DNA from: Halomonas sp. SpR1
GTDB lineage: Bacteria > Pseudomonadota > Gammaproteobacteria > Pseudomonadales > Halomonadaceae
Length of the DNA stretch: 45,246 bases
Direction: 5' to 3'
Assembly: GCF_031010175.1 (NCBI RefSeq)
Contig: NZ_JAUAMB010000040.1
Location: 1-45,246, forward strand
Shown: positions 24,547-32,680 of the stretch, piece by piece
Numbering within the stretch: the first letter of the stretch is position 1
How the letters are laid out: each line of letters begins with the position of its first letter
Notes under the pieces: model-generated
Told to the model about the DNA's origin: nothing
Seen by the model: the letters and a program-made list of their open reading frames with translations, nothing else
Databases searched by the model: none
Program-made: the position numbers and the translations under genes

Positions 24547-25190
24547 TAATCAAAACCTGCTAATTTGTGCATTTGCAGCGATAAACGCCACTGGGGGTTG
24601 GCCATACAGTAGGCGGTTGCCTCAGCGACGGTGCTCTTATCCTGATTAAGAGGGATAAGATCCATCGGCTGGAGAAAAAAGTGGCGAAAACCAAGGCGCG
24701 AAAACTGTTCCGGGGGAGCCTCGGCCTGAGGGTAAACGAGCTTTAACTCGTCGCCTTGAGTAACGGCCAGGGGGTTGCTGCCCTTAGGGCTTACACAGAG
24801 CCAGTCAATGCCAGGGGGCGGCTTCAGTGTGCCGTTGGTTTCGACAGCCACCTCAAACCCATGGCTATGTAGAGTGGCAATTAACGCTGCGTCAAGCTGC
24901 AGCAAGGGCTCACCGCCGGTAAACACCACATAGGGCGTCGCATTGTCGTTCTGGCTGGGCCAGAGCGCAGCAATATGCTCGGCCAGGGCCGTGGCGGTGG
25001 CAAACTTGCCACCATTGATGCCATTAGTGCCAATAAAATCCGTATCGCAAAAGGTACATTTAGCCGTTGCCCGATCAGCCTCACGGCCTGACCACAGATT
25101 GCAGCCGCTGAAACGACAGAACACGCTCGCTCTGCCCGCTTGGGCACCTTCCCCCTGCAGGGTATAAAACGCTTCTTTGACCTGATACAT
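24546..25190 (-). CDS. queE: 7-carboxy-7-deazaguanine synthase QueE
   Basis: Radical SAM enzyme converting 6-carboxytetrahydropterin to 7-carboxy-7-deazaguanine. It is 214 residues from the ATG at 25188-25190; the 32 residues read upstream lie within queC and lack family features. The N terminus YQVKEAFYTLQGEGAQAGR is typical. The cluster motif is CX14CX2C (CNLWSG...KCTFCDTDF) and not the standard CX3CX2C; this variant is established for Burkholderia QueE. GGEPLL near 90 is the SAM-contact GGE motif. The start overlaps the queC stop by one base (TGATG), indicating coupled translation. Confidence 0.92.
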   Translation of the reverse strand: MYQVKEAFYTLQGEGAQAGRASVFCRFSGCNLWSGREADRATAKCTFCDTDFIGTNGINGGKFATATALAEHIAALWPSQNDNATPYVVFTGGEPLLQLDAALIATLHSHGFEVAVETNGTLKPPPGIDWLCVSPKGSNPLAVTQGDELKLVYPQAEAPPEQFSRLGFRHFFLQPMDLIPLNQDKSTVAEATAYCMANPQWRLSLQMHKLAGFD

Positions 25191-25903
25191 CAGCGCTGAC
25201 CTGCTGCGTTGTCTACGCTGTAAGCCAATGGATCGGTGACCCCGTTGGCTGCAAAGGCGGCCAGCCGTTCGCGGCAACTGCCGCATACGCCGCAGGCGAG
25301 TTCACGGCCCTCATAACACGTCCAGGTCTGGGCGTAATCCAACTCCATGGCGAGGCCTTCGCGCAAAATGTCGGCCTTACTGGTGTATAAATAGGGGGCG
25401 TGTAGCGTTACCGGTTCGAAGTTGGCAATACCCGCTACTTGATTCATGGCCTCGACGAATTCGGGGCGACAGTCGGGGTAGAGCACGTGGTCGCCGCCAT
25501 GGGCACCGTAGTCGACTCGCCCTGCGCCAATGTTGACGGCCTTGGCAATCGCCAGGGAGAGCAGAATCATATTACGATTAGGCACCACGGTGGAACGCAG
25601 ATTGTCCGCGTCGTAGTCACTCTGGGGCATTGCCTGGTCTGGGTTGGTGAGCGCTGAATTATCAATCAATCCGTGTATCGCACGAATATCGACCACTTGA
25701 TGGGGCAGCCCCAGCGAAGCGCATACTTGGCGTGCAGTATCGAGTTCGCGGGCATGCCGCTGACCATAGTCAAACGAAAGCGCGTGTACGGTAAGGCCTT
25801 CACGCAGCGCGCGGTGAAGCACGGTATAAGAGTCCATTCCACCGGAATAGATAACGACAGTCGTGGTGGCTGTATCGGCAGCCACTGGGGGTGTTGATGA
25901 CAT
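25190..25903 (-). CDS. queC: 7-cyano-7-deazaguanine synthase QueC
   Basis: ATP-dependent enzyme converting 7-carboxy-7-deazaguanine and ammonia to preQ0. The 237-residue protein has the PP-loop SGGMDSYT at about 20-27 and FDYGQRHARE near 44, the VVPNRNM segment, and four zinc-binding cysteines near the C terminus (CYEG..LACGVCGSCRER). It carries a roughly 15-residue Ala/Thr-rich N-terminal lead before VVIYSGG. It is the first gene of the queC-queE-queD-ykgJ operon. No QueF or Tgt gene lies in the window. Confidence 0.94.
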   Translation of the reverse strand: MSSTPPVAADTATTTVVIYSGGMDSYTVLHRALREGLTVHALSFDYGQRHARELDTARQVCASLGLPHQVVDIRAIHGLIDNSALTNPDQAMPQSDYDADNLRSTVVPNRNMILLSLAIAKAVNIGAGRVDYGAHGGDHVLYPDCRPEFVEAMNQVAGIANFEPVTLHAPYLYTSKADILREGLAMELDYAQTWTCYEGRELACGVCGSCRERLAAFAANGVTDPLAYSVDNAAGQR

Positions 25904-25963
25904 GAGAAAACACTCTTTGTCGGAGAATTTATTAATTGCGAGCAGCGTTCAGCTGGCGCGGCG

Positions 25964-25983
25964 TTCCGGGGTCCGGTCCGGAA
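25964..25983. repeat. GC-rich inverted repeat in the queC leader region
   Basis: TTCCGGGGTCCGGTCCGGAA has TTCCGG and CCGGAA arms around an 8-base centre. It is 61 bases upstream of queC, in the gap shared with the divergent SRPBCC gene. Function is unknown; it does not resemble a preQ1 aptamer. Confidence 0.3.
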
Positions 25984-26168
25984 GAGCGGCAGTTTACGCA
26001 ATAGCCGTTAATCTGGCCAGTTCTAGCGCCTATGGGGATGGCCAATTATGCAACACCACGTGCAGCGTCCAGATGATATGACAGATCACCAGCTGCGATC
26101 ACTCAGTAGGCGGGCAGCATTAATATCAACATGCTACGCTATCCATCCATGCTGTTAGAGGCGAACCA

Positions 26169-26594
26169 ATGGCAACGATTGAACATAGTGAAATCATTAA
26201 CGCTCCGCCCGAAAGGGTGTTTGAACTATTGCGCCGTGTCGAAGATTTTGCCGATTACTCGGATCTGATTCGTTCAATAGAAACCCTGGGCAAAAACCGT
26301 TATCGCTGGCACGTACGCGCTGTGGGCATGGACTGGGCGTTTGATGTCATGGTTACCGAGATCCAGCCGCCCCATGTGCTGGCTTGGGAATCGTTGGACG
26401 GTGTGAAGAACCAGGGGCGATACCGTCTTCGCGAGGTGTCAGAAGGTACCGAAGTAGCGTTGACGCTAAGCTATGAAATTCGCAACCGCTTAATGGAGAA
26501 AGCCGTTAACAAAGCGGCCAAGCCGCTCGTCGGAAAAGTCAGTCGACAAATTCTTGAACGTGTAGAGGCGCGTTTGAATGATCAGCAGGTTTGA
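26169..26594 (+). CDS. SRPBCC-fold (START-like) protein
   Basis: A 141-residue protein of the SRPBCC/polyketide cyclase-dehydrase superfamily, which binds hydrophobic ligands in a deep cavity. The pattern EHSEIINAPPERVFELLRRVEDFADY at the N terminus, the central MVTEIQPPHVLAWESLDG and the amphipathic C-terminal helix are typical of the fold. A ligand cannot be assigned. GAGGCGAA precedes the ATG. The next gene starts immediately after its stop codon (TGA then ATG), so the two are probably co-translated and may act on the same membrane process; that is inference only. Confidence 0.75.
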   Translation: MATIEHSEIINAPPERVFELLRRVEDFADYSDLIRSIETLGKNRYRWHVRAVGMDWAFDVMVTEIQPPHVLAWESLDGVKNQGRYRLREVSEGTEVALTLSYEIRNRLMEKAVNKAAKPLVGKVSRQILERVEARLNDQQV

Positions 26595-27263
26595 ATGAAC
26601 AGCCCACCCAGATACCCTTGGCGTTGGGCGTTAGGGTTTACATTTTTTGCCATGCTGGCTTATGTGTGGCTTTGGTATTCGCCAGATTTGATGGTGGTGA
26701 AGCAGTGGGCTTCCCAGGCATCGCATCACCCTGTCGTTATTATAGCGGTTATGGTGATTATGGCTGTTACCTTAGCCATTGGACTTCCCGGCAGTATTGG
26801 GCTGTGGTTAATTGCACCCTTTTACCCACCGATTATAGCCACAGCGATGCTGACACTAAGCAGTGTGGTCGGCGCTTTGGGAGCGTATCAAATAGCCGCG
26901 CGCGCTGGAAGAAACTGGGCTCCTAGCGGTCTGACGTTGAAGGTGATGGATATGCTGGAGCAACGTAGCGACTTAATGACCCAGTGTGCCATGCGAATTC
27001 TGCCTGGCTTTCCTCACTCGGTTATCAATTTTGCGGCAGGTCTGCGTGGTATTTCCCTCAAGACTTATTTGTTGGCTGCAGCACTTGGTTTAGCGGTGAA
27101 GTGGGGGGTCTATAGTAGTGCGATTTATGGTGCTTTGGAGGCAATTGAGGAGGAGAATGCGCTGCAATTTGATGTGCTGCTACCATTGATTGCGCTGGCC
27201 CTGCTGTTATTGGCAGGGGCATGGTTCAGGCGCCGCATAGAGGCGGCGCGCAACGTTCATTAA
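26595..27263 (+). CDS. VTT-domain (TVP38/TMEM64, DedA-like) membrane protein
   Basis: A 222-residue inner-membrane protein with five or six hydrophobic segments. It has the SNARE-associated/VTT domain layout: GLPGSIGLWLIAPFYPP near 56-72, a glycine-rich GALGAYQIAARAG segment near 95, and RILPGFPHSVINFAAGLRGI near 135-154, the R-P-x-x-N-x-x-x-G pattern of TVP38/TMEM64 proteins. Members are implicated in lipid scrambling and membrane homeostasis. The start codon directly follows the stop of the SRPBCC gene. It ends in a basic tail (RRRIEAARNVH) 10 bases from the convergent DUF2789 gene. Confidence 0.78.
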   Translation: MNSPPRYPWRWALGFTFFAMLAYVWLWYSPDLMVVKQWASQASHHPVVIIAVMVIMAVTLAIGLPGSIGLWLIAPFYPPIIATAMLTLSSVVGALGAYQIAARAGRNWAPSGLTLKVMDMLEQRSDLMTQCAMRILPGFPHSVINFAAGLRGISLKTYLLAAALGLAVKWGVYSSAIYGALEAIEEENALQFDVLLPLIALALLLLAGAWFRRRIEAARNVH

Positions 27264-27273
27264 GTCGTCGAGC

Positions 27274-27513
27274 TTATTGGGGCTTATGCATGGAAGCATC
27301 AAGGTGATCGACCACCTCTGCCCAGTCGGCATCCTCATCAACGGCCTCTTTTAGAAATTCTGCCTGACCTTCGTTCCAGCAGGGGGCTTCAGCCAATGGC
27401 ATTGTTTCCGGGAGCGGAGCATTGCGCTGGATAAAGCGCTCTATCGAATCCGGGTCAGAAGCTAGGCCCAGCTGTTCGAATAGTTCGCTGAAATGATGCA
27501 CTGGTTTTTCCAT
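27274..27513 (-). CDS. DUF2789 family protein
   Basis: A 79-residue soluble acidic protein. It starts at the ATG at 27511-27513 (MEKPVHHFSELFEQLGL), where the DUF2789 family starts and where AGGAGCAAC lies just upstream; the frame is open further but that part has no family features. The C-terminal block APCWNEGQAEFL...DADWAEVVDHLDA is typical. No function is known. It is the last gene of a minus-strand run after ansA, with an 87-base gap. Confidence 0.75.
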   Translation of the reverse strand: MEKPVHHFSELFEQLGLASDPDSIERFIQRNAPLPETMPLAEAPCWNEGQAEFLKEAVDEDADWAEVVDHLDASMHKPQ

Positions 27514-27600
27514 AATCTGTTGCTCCTTCAAACGGTTAGATTGATCCTTATAACATAGCTCGATTCTCAGCCTACGCCAGCACACATAGCTTTTGCTTGA

Positions 27601-28671
27601 TTAACGTTCACCGACGAGTGACGTTAAAAAGCGCTGACGCTGATCTTCCAGCGTGAGTGGTTGTGCCAGTAAGTGGGCCAGCTTGGTGAAAGCTGCCTCT
27701 GGAGTCATATCATCGCCTGCGAGTACTCCTGCATCGCTAAGGCCGTGTCCCGCTGCGTAAGCACCAAGGTGGACGCTACCCTGCGGGCACAGACTAATGG
27801 CAGCGAGTAATTTGCCTTCGCCACTGGCTCTGGCGAGTACGTCAAGCAAATTAGCGGCGTTGGGAAGGTTGCCAGCGCCCCAGAGCTGAAGCAAAGCGCC
27901 TTTAACACGCGAATCACTCAGCCACGCCTCTAGCTGCCACGCTGTTATGCCCGGCCAAAGAGCGATGCGAACGATCTCTCCCTGATTGACCAGGCGGTAG
28001 TCGGGAAGCTCGAAACGTGGCGCACCACGCTGCTGCAGACCAAGCCCGCGGCTGAGGTAGTAAATGAAATCATCACCTACCCGTTCGCCGAGCAGCGGGT
28101 AGTTGGGGCTGGCGAAGGCGTTGGCGGCTTCGCTGTGCTGCTTAATAGCGCGGGAGCCCCGCAGTAATTGCCCGGCAAAGTAAATAGCCACTTCCTGTAG
28201 CATAGGTTTAGCAGCGAACTGCAGTGCACCTTGCAAATTGTCCAAGGCATCGCTGCCGGGCGATTCCAGTGGCCGCATGGAGCCTGTCACCACCACTGGA
28301 CGATCCAATCCTTGAAGTTGGTAGGCAAGGCTCGCAGCGGTCCAACTGAGCGTGTCGGTGCCGTGAATGATCACGAAACCGGCGTAGGCCGTTAGCTGGT
28401 CGTTAATATCCCTGGCGATCTGTTGCCAAGTGAGCGGGGTGGCCGCGCTAGAGTCAATCAGCGTGGTGTAACTGATAACTTCGTAAGGTGGAAGGGATTG
28501 CTGCTGGGCAAGCGGTAGCTGGTTAAGGGCCGTCGCCATGCGGATGGTAAAATCGCCACCAGGCGCAAGCCCATCGGCATGCTGTTGCATTCCGATGGTT
28601 CCGCCCGTGTAGATGACCAAGATACGCTCTTGGGTGGGCACGCTCTCTGCTAGAGGGGAGTAGGGGGACAT
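27601..28671 (-). CDS. ansA: Type I (cytosolic) L-asparaginase
   Basis: Hydrolyses asparagine to aspartate and ammonia. It is about 356 residues from the ATG at 28669-28671, which has AGGAG six bases upstream; an ATG two codons earlier and one overlapping the transporter gene are less well placed. There is no signal peptide. Motifs are the first catalytic Thr in YTGGTIGMQQ (about 21-30) and the second in HGTDTLSW near 105, with the AnsA-type TGSMRP segment following. It lies directly after the CynX-type transporter gene, likely in one transcript. Confidence 0.9.
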   Translation of the reverse strand: MSPYSPLAESVPTQERILVIYTGGTIGMQQHADGLAPGGDFTIRMATALNQLPLAQQQSLPPYEVISYTTLIDSSAATPLTWQQIARDINDQLTAYAGFVIIHGTDTLSWTAASLAYQLQGLDRPVVVTGSMRPLESPGSDALDNLQGALQFAAKPMLQEVAIYFAGQLLRGSRAIKQHSEAANAFASPNYPLLGERVGDDFIYYLSRGLGLQQRGAPRFELPDYRLVNQGEIVRIALWPGITAWQLEAWLSDSRVKGALLQLWGAGNLPNAANLLDVLARASGEGKLLAAISLCPQGSVHLGAYAAGHGLSDAGVLAGDDMTPEAAFTKLAHLLAQPLTLEDQRQRFLTSLVGER

Positions 28672-28706
28672 CGCCATCTCCTGGGGCTTTAGATGAAACC
28701 TGCTAA

Positions 28707-29948
28707 TCAAACAGTGGGCGTAACACGCTGTACCAATAGTTCACCGTTTTGATCGTCCAGGCGCTGATTACGACCCGCCAGTAGCGCAAAGCCACAGCAA
28801 ACGATGATCAGGGCGATCAAAAGCCAAGCGATTTGTGATGTGTTGGCGCCTGCTTGCAGCATAACCCCCACACCAAAAGGCCCCAGCGCTGCGAGTGTAT
28901 AACCGCCGCCCTGTACCAGCCCGGAAAGCTGGCCGGCAAGCCGGGAGTTGGCCGTGCGCAAGACCAAGAGGCTTAGCGCCAGGCTAAAGCTACCGCCTTG
29001 GCCGATACCCAGTAGTGCAGCGCCGGGCCATTTCCAAATTAAGGGCGCGATAAGCAGCATCCACAGACCAATGGCGGTGCTAAGCAGCACAAGCAGCAGC
29101 GCGGGACGCTGGTCACGGCCCATGCGCGCAAGCCAGGGGGCACCTAGTGCGGAGGCTAGCTGGCACATAATCGAAATTGCCATGGTCCAACCCGCATCCG
29201 CCTCGTTGTAACCGCGATCAACCAGCAGTGTTGGTAGCCAGCCAAATACGATATATGCCATGGAAGACTGAATGCCCATATAGAGCATGATGTGCCAAGT
29301 AAGCGGCAGCTTAAGTAGTCGTAAAATACCGCTTTGGGGTGGTGTAGGCATGTTGCCCAGCTGTTTTTTTGTCAACCGAGCGGTGACCCGCGTAGGACGG
29401 GGCATTTGAAAGTGCCAAAGCAGCAGCGCGAAGAGTGCTAACAGTGACCAGCTCATTAAGCTTGCCTGCCAACTGCCCAGCAGTTGGGTCAGTGGAACGC
29501 TGAGCCCGGCACCTAAAGCGCCTCCTAAGCAGAGTGCCATGGTGTATAAGCCAGTGAGCAGGTCGGCACTGTCGGGAAGTTCACGCTTAACCAAGGCGGG
29601 TAGCAGGGTGCCACCAATGCCAATTGCACAGCCTGCCATCGCCGAGCCTATAAAGAGCCCGCCTGGGAGTGGCAAGCCACGCAAAATCAGCCCTGTTGCC
29701 AGGAGTGACAGCGCCGCACTCAGCGCCCGTTCGCTGCCTATGCGTTTAGCCAGCGCAGGGGCAAGCGGCGCGGAGAGGCCCAAAAACAGCACGGGAAGCG
29801 TGGTGAGCAGACCCGCGGCGCTAGCTGAAAGCCCTGCGCTTTCCTGTAGGCGAGTTAGTAAAGGGGCAACCGAAGACATGGCGGGGCGTAGATTTAGCCC
29901 CACCACAACCATTAGCAAAATAAACGTAATCGAACGACGCGATGCCAT
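28707..29948 (-). CDS. MFS transporter, CynX/NimT type
   Basis: A 413-residue membrane protein with about 12 hydrophobic segments in two halves of six. The N terminus ILLMVVVGLNLRPAMSSVAPLL and the loop SAPLAPALAKRIG are characteristic of the CynX/NimT (cyanate/nitroimidazole) group of the major facilitator superfamily. The substrate is not predictable. A central cytosolic loop (about 186-210) is basic. The ribosome site is weak (AAGTAAG). It precedes ansA, so one speculative link is transport of a nitrogen compound. Confidence 0.82.
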   Translation of the reverse strand: MASRRSITFILLMVVVGLNLRPAMSSVAPLLTRLQESAGLSASAAGLLTTLPVLFLGLSAPLAPALAKRIGSERALSAALSLLATGLILRGLPLPGGLFIGSAMAGCAIGIGGTLLPALVKRELPDSADLLTGLYTMALCLGGALGAGLSVPLTQLLGSWQASLMSWSLLALFALLLWHFQMPRPTRVTARLTKKQLGNMPTPPQSGILRLLKLPLTWHIMLYMGIQSSMAYIVFGWLPTLLVDRGYNEADAGWTMAISIMCQLASALGAPWLARMGRDQRPALLLVLLSTAIGLWMLLIAPLIWKWPGAALLGIGQGGSFSLALSLLVLRTANSRLAGQLSGLVQGGGYTLAALGPFGVGVMLQAGANTSQIAWLLIALIIVCCGFALLAGRNQRLDDQNGELLVQRVTPTV

Positions 29949-29973
29949 ATATATGCTTACTTAATACCAACGC

Positions 29974-30477
29974 TTACTTTAGGTGCGGGCGCAAGTCTCC
30001 GCGAACGGCATCAAGTAGCGTAATGAAGTGGTAATCCTGTGGGGTGTCCAAGCAATCAACTCTAACGTTAGTGCGCATCCCTTTATCCATATTCAACTGG
30101 TCGAATATTTCTAACGTTAGCTTACGTGCAGGCTTATCACCTGGCGCCAAGATGCCATCTTCAAGGGTGAAGGTTTCAAGCAGGGTGACACGCACACGAG
30201 TACTGTTGCCTTCGCTAAGTACGCGGCGCACAAACAGCCAGCCTTCGCAGGGGAGGGCATGGTTGTCATCCCGTTGGCGCAAGAAAATCGTGCGGTAGCA
30301 AGCGCCTTCAATCGAGGCCTTTTCAGCCATGCTGCGGTAGGCCTGAACGACTTGGTTAGCTGACGCACGGGCGTCCTCTAAGCGCTGCACGATCCCTTGA
30401 TGTTCGCGGCTGAGCTGCTCTTGACGTTGAAACGTCAGCCATTGGCGGTACTCGGCTATCAGTTGAGAAGACGCCAT
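29974..30477 (-). CDS. Hypothetical protein, conserved-looking
   Basis: A 167-residue soluble protein that I do not recognise. The N-terminal third (about 1-55) is a charged, glutamine-rich helical stretch likely to form a coiled coil (EYRQWLTFQRQEQLSREHQ). The rest has alternating strands, with VRVTLLETFTLEDGILAPGD near the middle and a C terminus ending DAVRGDLRPHLK. There is no signal peptide, membrane segment or clear enzymatic motif. The ATG at 30475-30477 was preferred over a codon two residues upstream. It sits between rhlE and the CynX-type transporter, 25 bases before the latter. Confidence 0.6.
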   Translation of the reverse strand: MASSQLIAEYRQWLTFQRQEQLSREHQGIVQRLEDARASANQVVQAYRSMAEKASIEGACYRTIFLRQRDDNHALPCEGWLFVRRVLSEGNSTRVRVTLLETFTLEDGILAPGDKPARKLTLEIFDQLNMDKGMRTNVRVDCLDTPQDYHFITLLDAVRGDLRPHLK

Positions 30478-30528
30478 AATCACTCCGTGAAAGGTGTTGG
30501 CTGAAATAGCTGCTGAAAACAGCGGCTT

Positions 30529-30561
30529 GGAATATGCGAAGGCGACACCTTCGCATATTCC
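30529..30561. repeat. Perfect 14-base hairpin after rhlE
   Basis: GGAATATGCGAAGG (30529-30542) and CCTTCGCATATTCC (30548-30561) form a perfect 14-base stem with loop CGACA, 11 bases after the rhlE stop. No T run follows on the minus strand, so it may be a Rho-assisted terminator, an mRNA-stabilising hairpin or a repeat element. Confidence 0.6.
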
Positions 30562-30572
30562 TGCGCTTTGAG

Positions 30573-31829
30573 CTAGCGCCGCACGCGGCGTTTACGCTCA
30601 CCACCGGCATTGGCACTCTGGCCTTCGGGGTTACGCTTGGCACGCGGCTGACGCTGATTGCGTCGACCATTCTCGATAGGCTCGGGTTTGATACTGGGGT
30701 CGGGCTCAAAGCCAGGCACTATGTGCTTTGGCAGTTTCTGTTTGATGAGCCGCTCAATACTGCCCAGCAGAGCATCTTCATCGACACACACCAGCGAGAT
30801 GGCTTCGCCATTGCTGCCAGCGCGTCCGGTACGGCCAATGCGGTGGACGTAATCTTCCGCTACGTTGGGTAGGTCAAAGTTGACTACGTGGGGCAACTCA
30901 TTGATATCCAGACCACGAGCAGCGATATCCGTGGCCACCAGTACCTGCAGGTCGCCACTCTTAAATGCCGTCAACGCGCGCGTGCGAGCTCCCTGGCTTT
31001 TATTGCCATGGATCGCCATGGAGGGAATGTCCTGTTTGGAGAGCTGCTCCGCGAGGCGATTAGCGCCATGTTTGGTACGCGTAAATACCAGTACTTGGAA
31101 CCAGCCATTTTGCTGAATTAAGTGAGCCAGCAGTTCGCGCTTCTTCTCGCGATCAACGCGGTAAATCGACTGCTCAATTTTATCGGCAGTGGCATTACGC
31201 GGCGCGACTTCAATCATCGCCGGGTTATCCAGCAACTGTTGCGCCAGGGTTTGGATCTCGTTAGAGAAGGTTGCTGAGAACAGCAGGTTTTGACGTTTTT
31301 TAGGCACCAGGCGCAGCAAGCGTTTAATGTCGTGAATGAAGCCCATATCCAGCATACGGTCAGCTTCATCAAGCACTAAAATCTCAACGCAGGAGAGATC
31401 CACATGTCCCTGCTGGTGGAGATCCAGCAGGCGTCCTGGGGTGGCAACGAGTACATCCAAACCCGCTTTTAGGGCATCGATCTGAGGCTGTTGGCCGACG
31501 CCGCCAAAAATAATATGGGAGCGCAGTGCCAAGTGTTGGCCATAGGTCGATACGCTTTCGCCGACTTGAGCGGCAAGTTCACGGGTGGGAGTTAGCACCA
31601 AAGCACGTACCTGACGTTTGCCAGGTCGTTTGCCGGTGTTTAGGCGTTGCAGCATTGGTAGCGTGAAGCCAGCGGTTTTACCAGTGCCGGTTTGGGCGCT
31701 GGCCAGCATGTCGCGGCCTTCTAAGACGACGGGGATGGCCTGTCGTTGTATCGGGGATGGTTGGGTGTAACCTTGCGCTGTGACAGCGCGTAACAAGTCG
31801 GCGTGCAGGCCAAGTTCAGAAAAGCTCAT
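30573..31829 (-). CDS. rhlE: DEAD-box RNA helicase RhlE
   Basis: ATP-dependent RNA helicase linked to ribosome assembly, mRNA decay and cold growth. The 418-residue protein shows the Q motif (GYTQPSPIQRQAIP), motif I ASAQTGTGKT near 46-55, VLDEADRMLDMGF (motif II DEAD), FSAT (motif III) and HRIGRTGRAG (motif VI). The C-terminal tail from about 370 is basic and rich in Arg and Asn (NGRRNQRQPRAKRN, ERKRRVRR), as in the RhlE group. GGAG precedes the ATG. A long inverted repeat lies immediately upstream of the ribosome site. Confidence 0.92.
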   Translation of the reverse strand: MSFSELGLHADLLRAVTAQGYTQPSPIQRQAIPVVLEGRDMLASAQTGTGKTAGFTLPMLQRLNTGKRPGKRQVRALVLTPTRELAAQVGESVSTYGQHLALRSHIIFGGVGQQPQIDALKAGLDVLVATPGRLLDLHQQGHVDLSCVEILVLDEADRMLDMGFIHDIKRLLRLVPKKRQNLLFSATFSNEIQTLAQQLLDNPAMIEVAPRNATADKIEQSIYRVDREKKRELLAHLIQQNGWFQVLVFTRTKHGANRLAEQLSKQDIPSMAIHGNKSQGARTRALTAFKSGDLQVLVATDIAARGLDINELPHVVNFDLPNVAEDYVHRIGRTGRAGSNGEAISLVCVDEDALLGSIERLIKQKLPKHIVPGFEPDPSIKPEPIENGRRNQRQPRAKRNPEGQSANAGGERKRRVRR

Positions 31830-31843
31830 GCGTTCTCCGCAAT

Positions 31844-31887
31844 CACCTAGTGAATTAATACCGTTAAGTGGTTGTTATCACTAGGTG
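31844..31887 (-). promoter_or_regulatory. Inverted repeat in the rhlE leader
   Basis: CACCTAGTGA (31844-31853) and TCACTAGGTG (31878-31887) are perfect 10-base inverted copies separated by 24 bases, just ahead of the rhlE ribosome site. Each arm is itself a near palindrome (TCAC-x-TAGTGA), so it could be either an RNA hairpin or a pair of operators 34 bases apart. Confidence 0.5.
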
Positions 31888-32108
31888 TAATGTTCAAAAA
31901 GCGAGGTTGATTCACCTTCGCGGCAGCGAAGTGTGCCAGATAATTCAGTATGCCGCGATGGTCATTGGTTAGCCGTGGATGACAGGAGACGTGAAGAAGA
32001 TAGCGCCCAGGGGCACTATCATCTGATGTGCACGGACACACCAGTAAACCTAGGCGTTAGGAACACGTGTCAGTAATAAGCTGGGCATTGTAACACGGTT
32101 ATGCAATG

Positions 32109-32618
32109 TCAGCTTGTTTCGCTGTTACGTGTTAGTGATGGATGCTGGGCATGTAGTGGAATTAACCGAGCTAAGGTAGCGGACGGCAGTTGCAGTTGTG
32201 CCACCTGTTTGGGCGTTAAGGCAAAAAAGTGCTCAGGGGTGAAAATACCCAGCTGAAAGAGTTGGCGCGCAGTGGCTGGCCCAACGCCGTCTAGCGCCAG
32301 TAGCTGCCGCGCAAAGAGGGCTATAAAGTGGCCATTCTGCTGTTCATCAAATTCATCGCTAACCGTTTGATAGTAGTGCCCAGCTTGAACGGTAATAAAT
32401 TGCTCGATGCGCTGGAGCGCGGCCAGTGTGGCGGAGTCGGATGTGCGCGGGGCTAACTGATCACGAAGGGCGTCGTGGCTATTTAAAGCTGTTTCAAAGA
32501 CCCCTTGAGAGGCTTCGCCCTCCATCAGCGCCGTTACTGTTTCCATCAGGGCGTTAATGGCATCGCGCAGTTGTTCTGCCGGCACTTCAGCCGTTTGGTT
32601 CGGTTCATCTGTCATGTA
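32109..32618 (-). CDS. Helix-hairpin-helix protein of unknown function
   Basis: A 169-residue acidic, mostly helical protein from the ATG at 32616-32618, which has GGGGTG upstream. The N-terminal two-thirds have no recognised domain. Residues about 107-152 form a helix-hairpin-helix pair (LLALDGVGPATARQLFQLGI, then a second helical hairpin), the kind of fold that binds DNA non-specifically or mediates protein contacts. It follows pqiC by 62 bases on the same strand and may be co-transcribed, although no functional link with PqiABC is evident. Confidence 0.6.
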   Translation of the reverse strand, partial: YMTDEPNQTAEVPAEQLRDAINALMETVTALMEGEASQGVFETALNSHDALRDQLAPRTSDSATLAALQRIEQFITVQAGHYYQTVSDEFDEQQNGHFIALFARQLLALDGVGPATARQLFQLGIFTPEHFFALTPKQVAQLQLPSATLARLIPLHAQHPSLTRNSETS

Positions 32619-32680
32619 CACACCCCAGAGAGGATTAGCATTAAGCGTAGTGCAGCAAACCACGTTTAGAAAAGCGCTGA

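Noticed and set aside
25137..25286. Longer N terminus for QueE
   Set aside because: The added 32 residues are basic, lie inside queC, and the family begins at the YQVKEAFYTLQGEG segment.
25904..26168. preQ1 riboswitch ahead of queC
   Set aside because: Neither the preQ1-I (short C-rich stem-loop with an A-rich tail) nor the preQ1-II pattern is visible; the GC-rich inverted repeat there is different.
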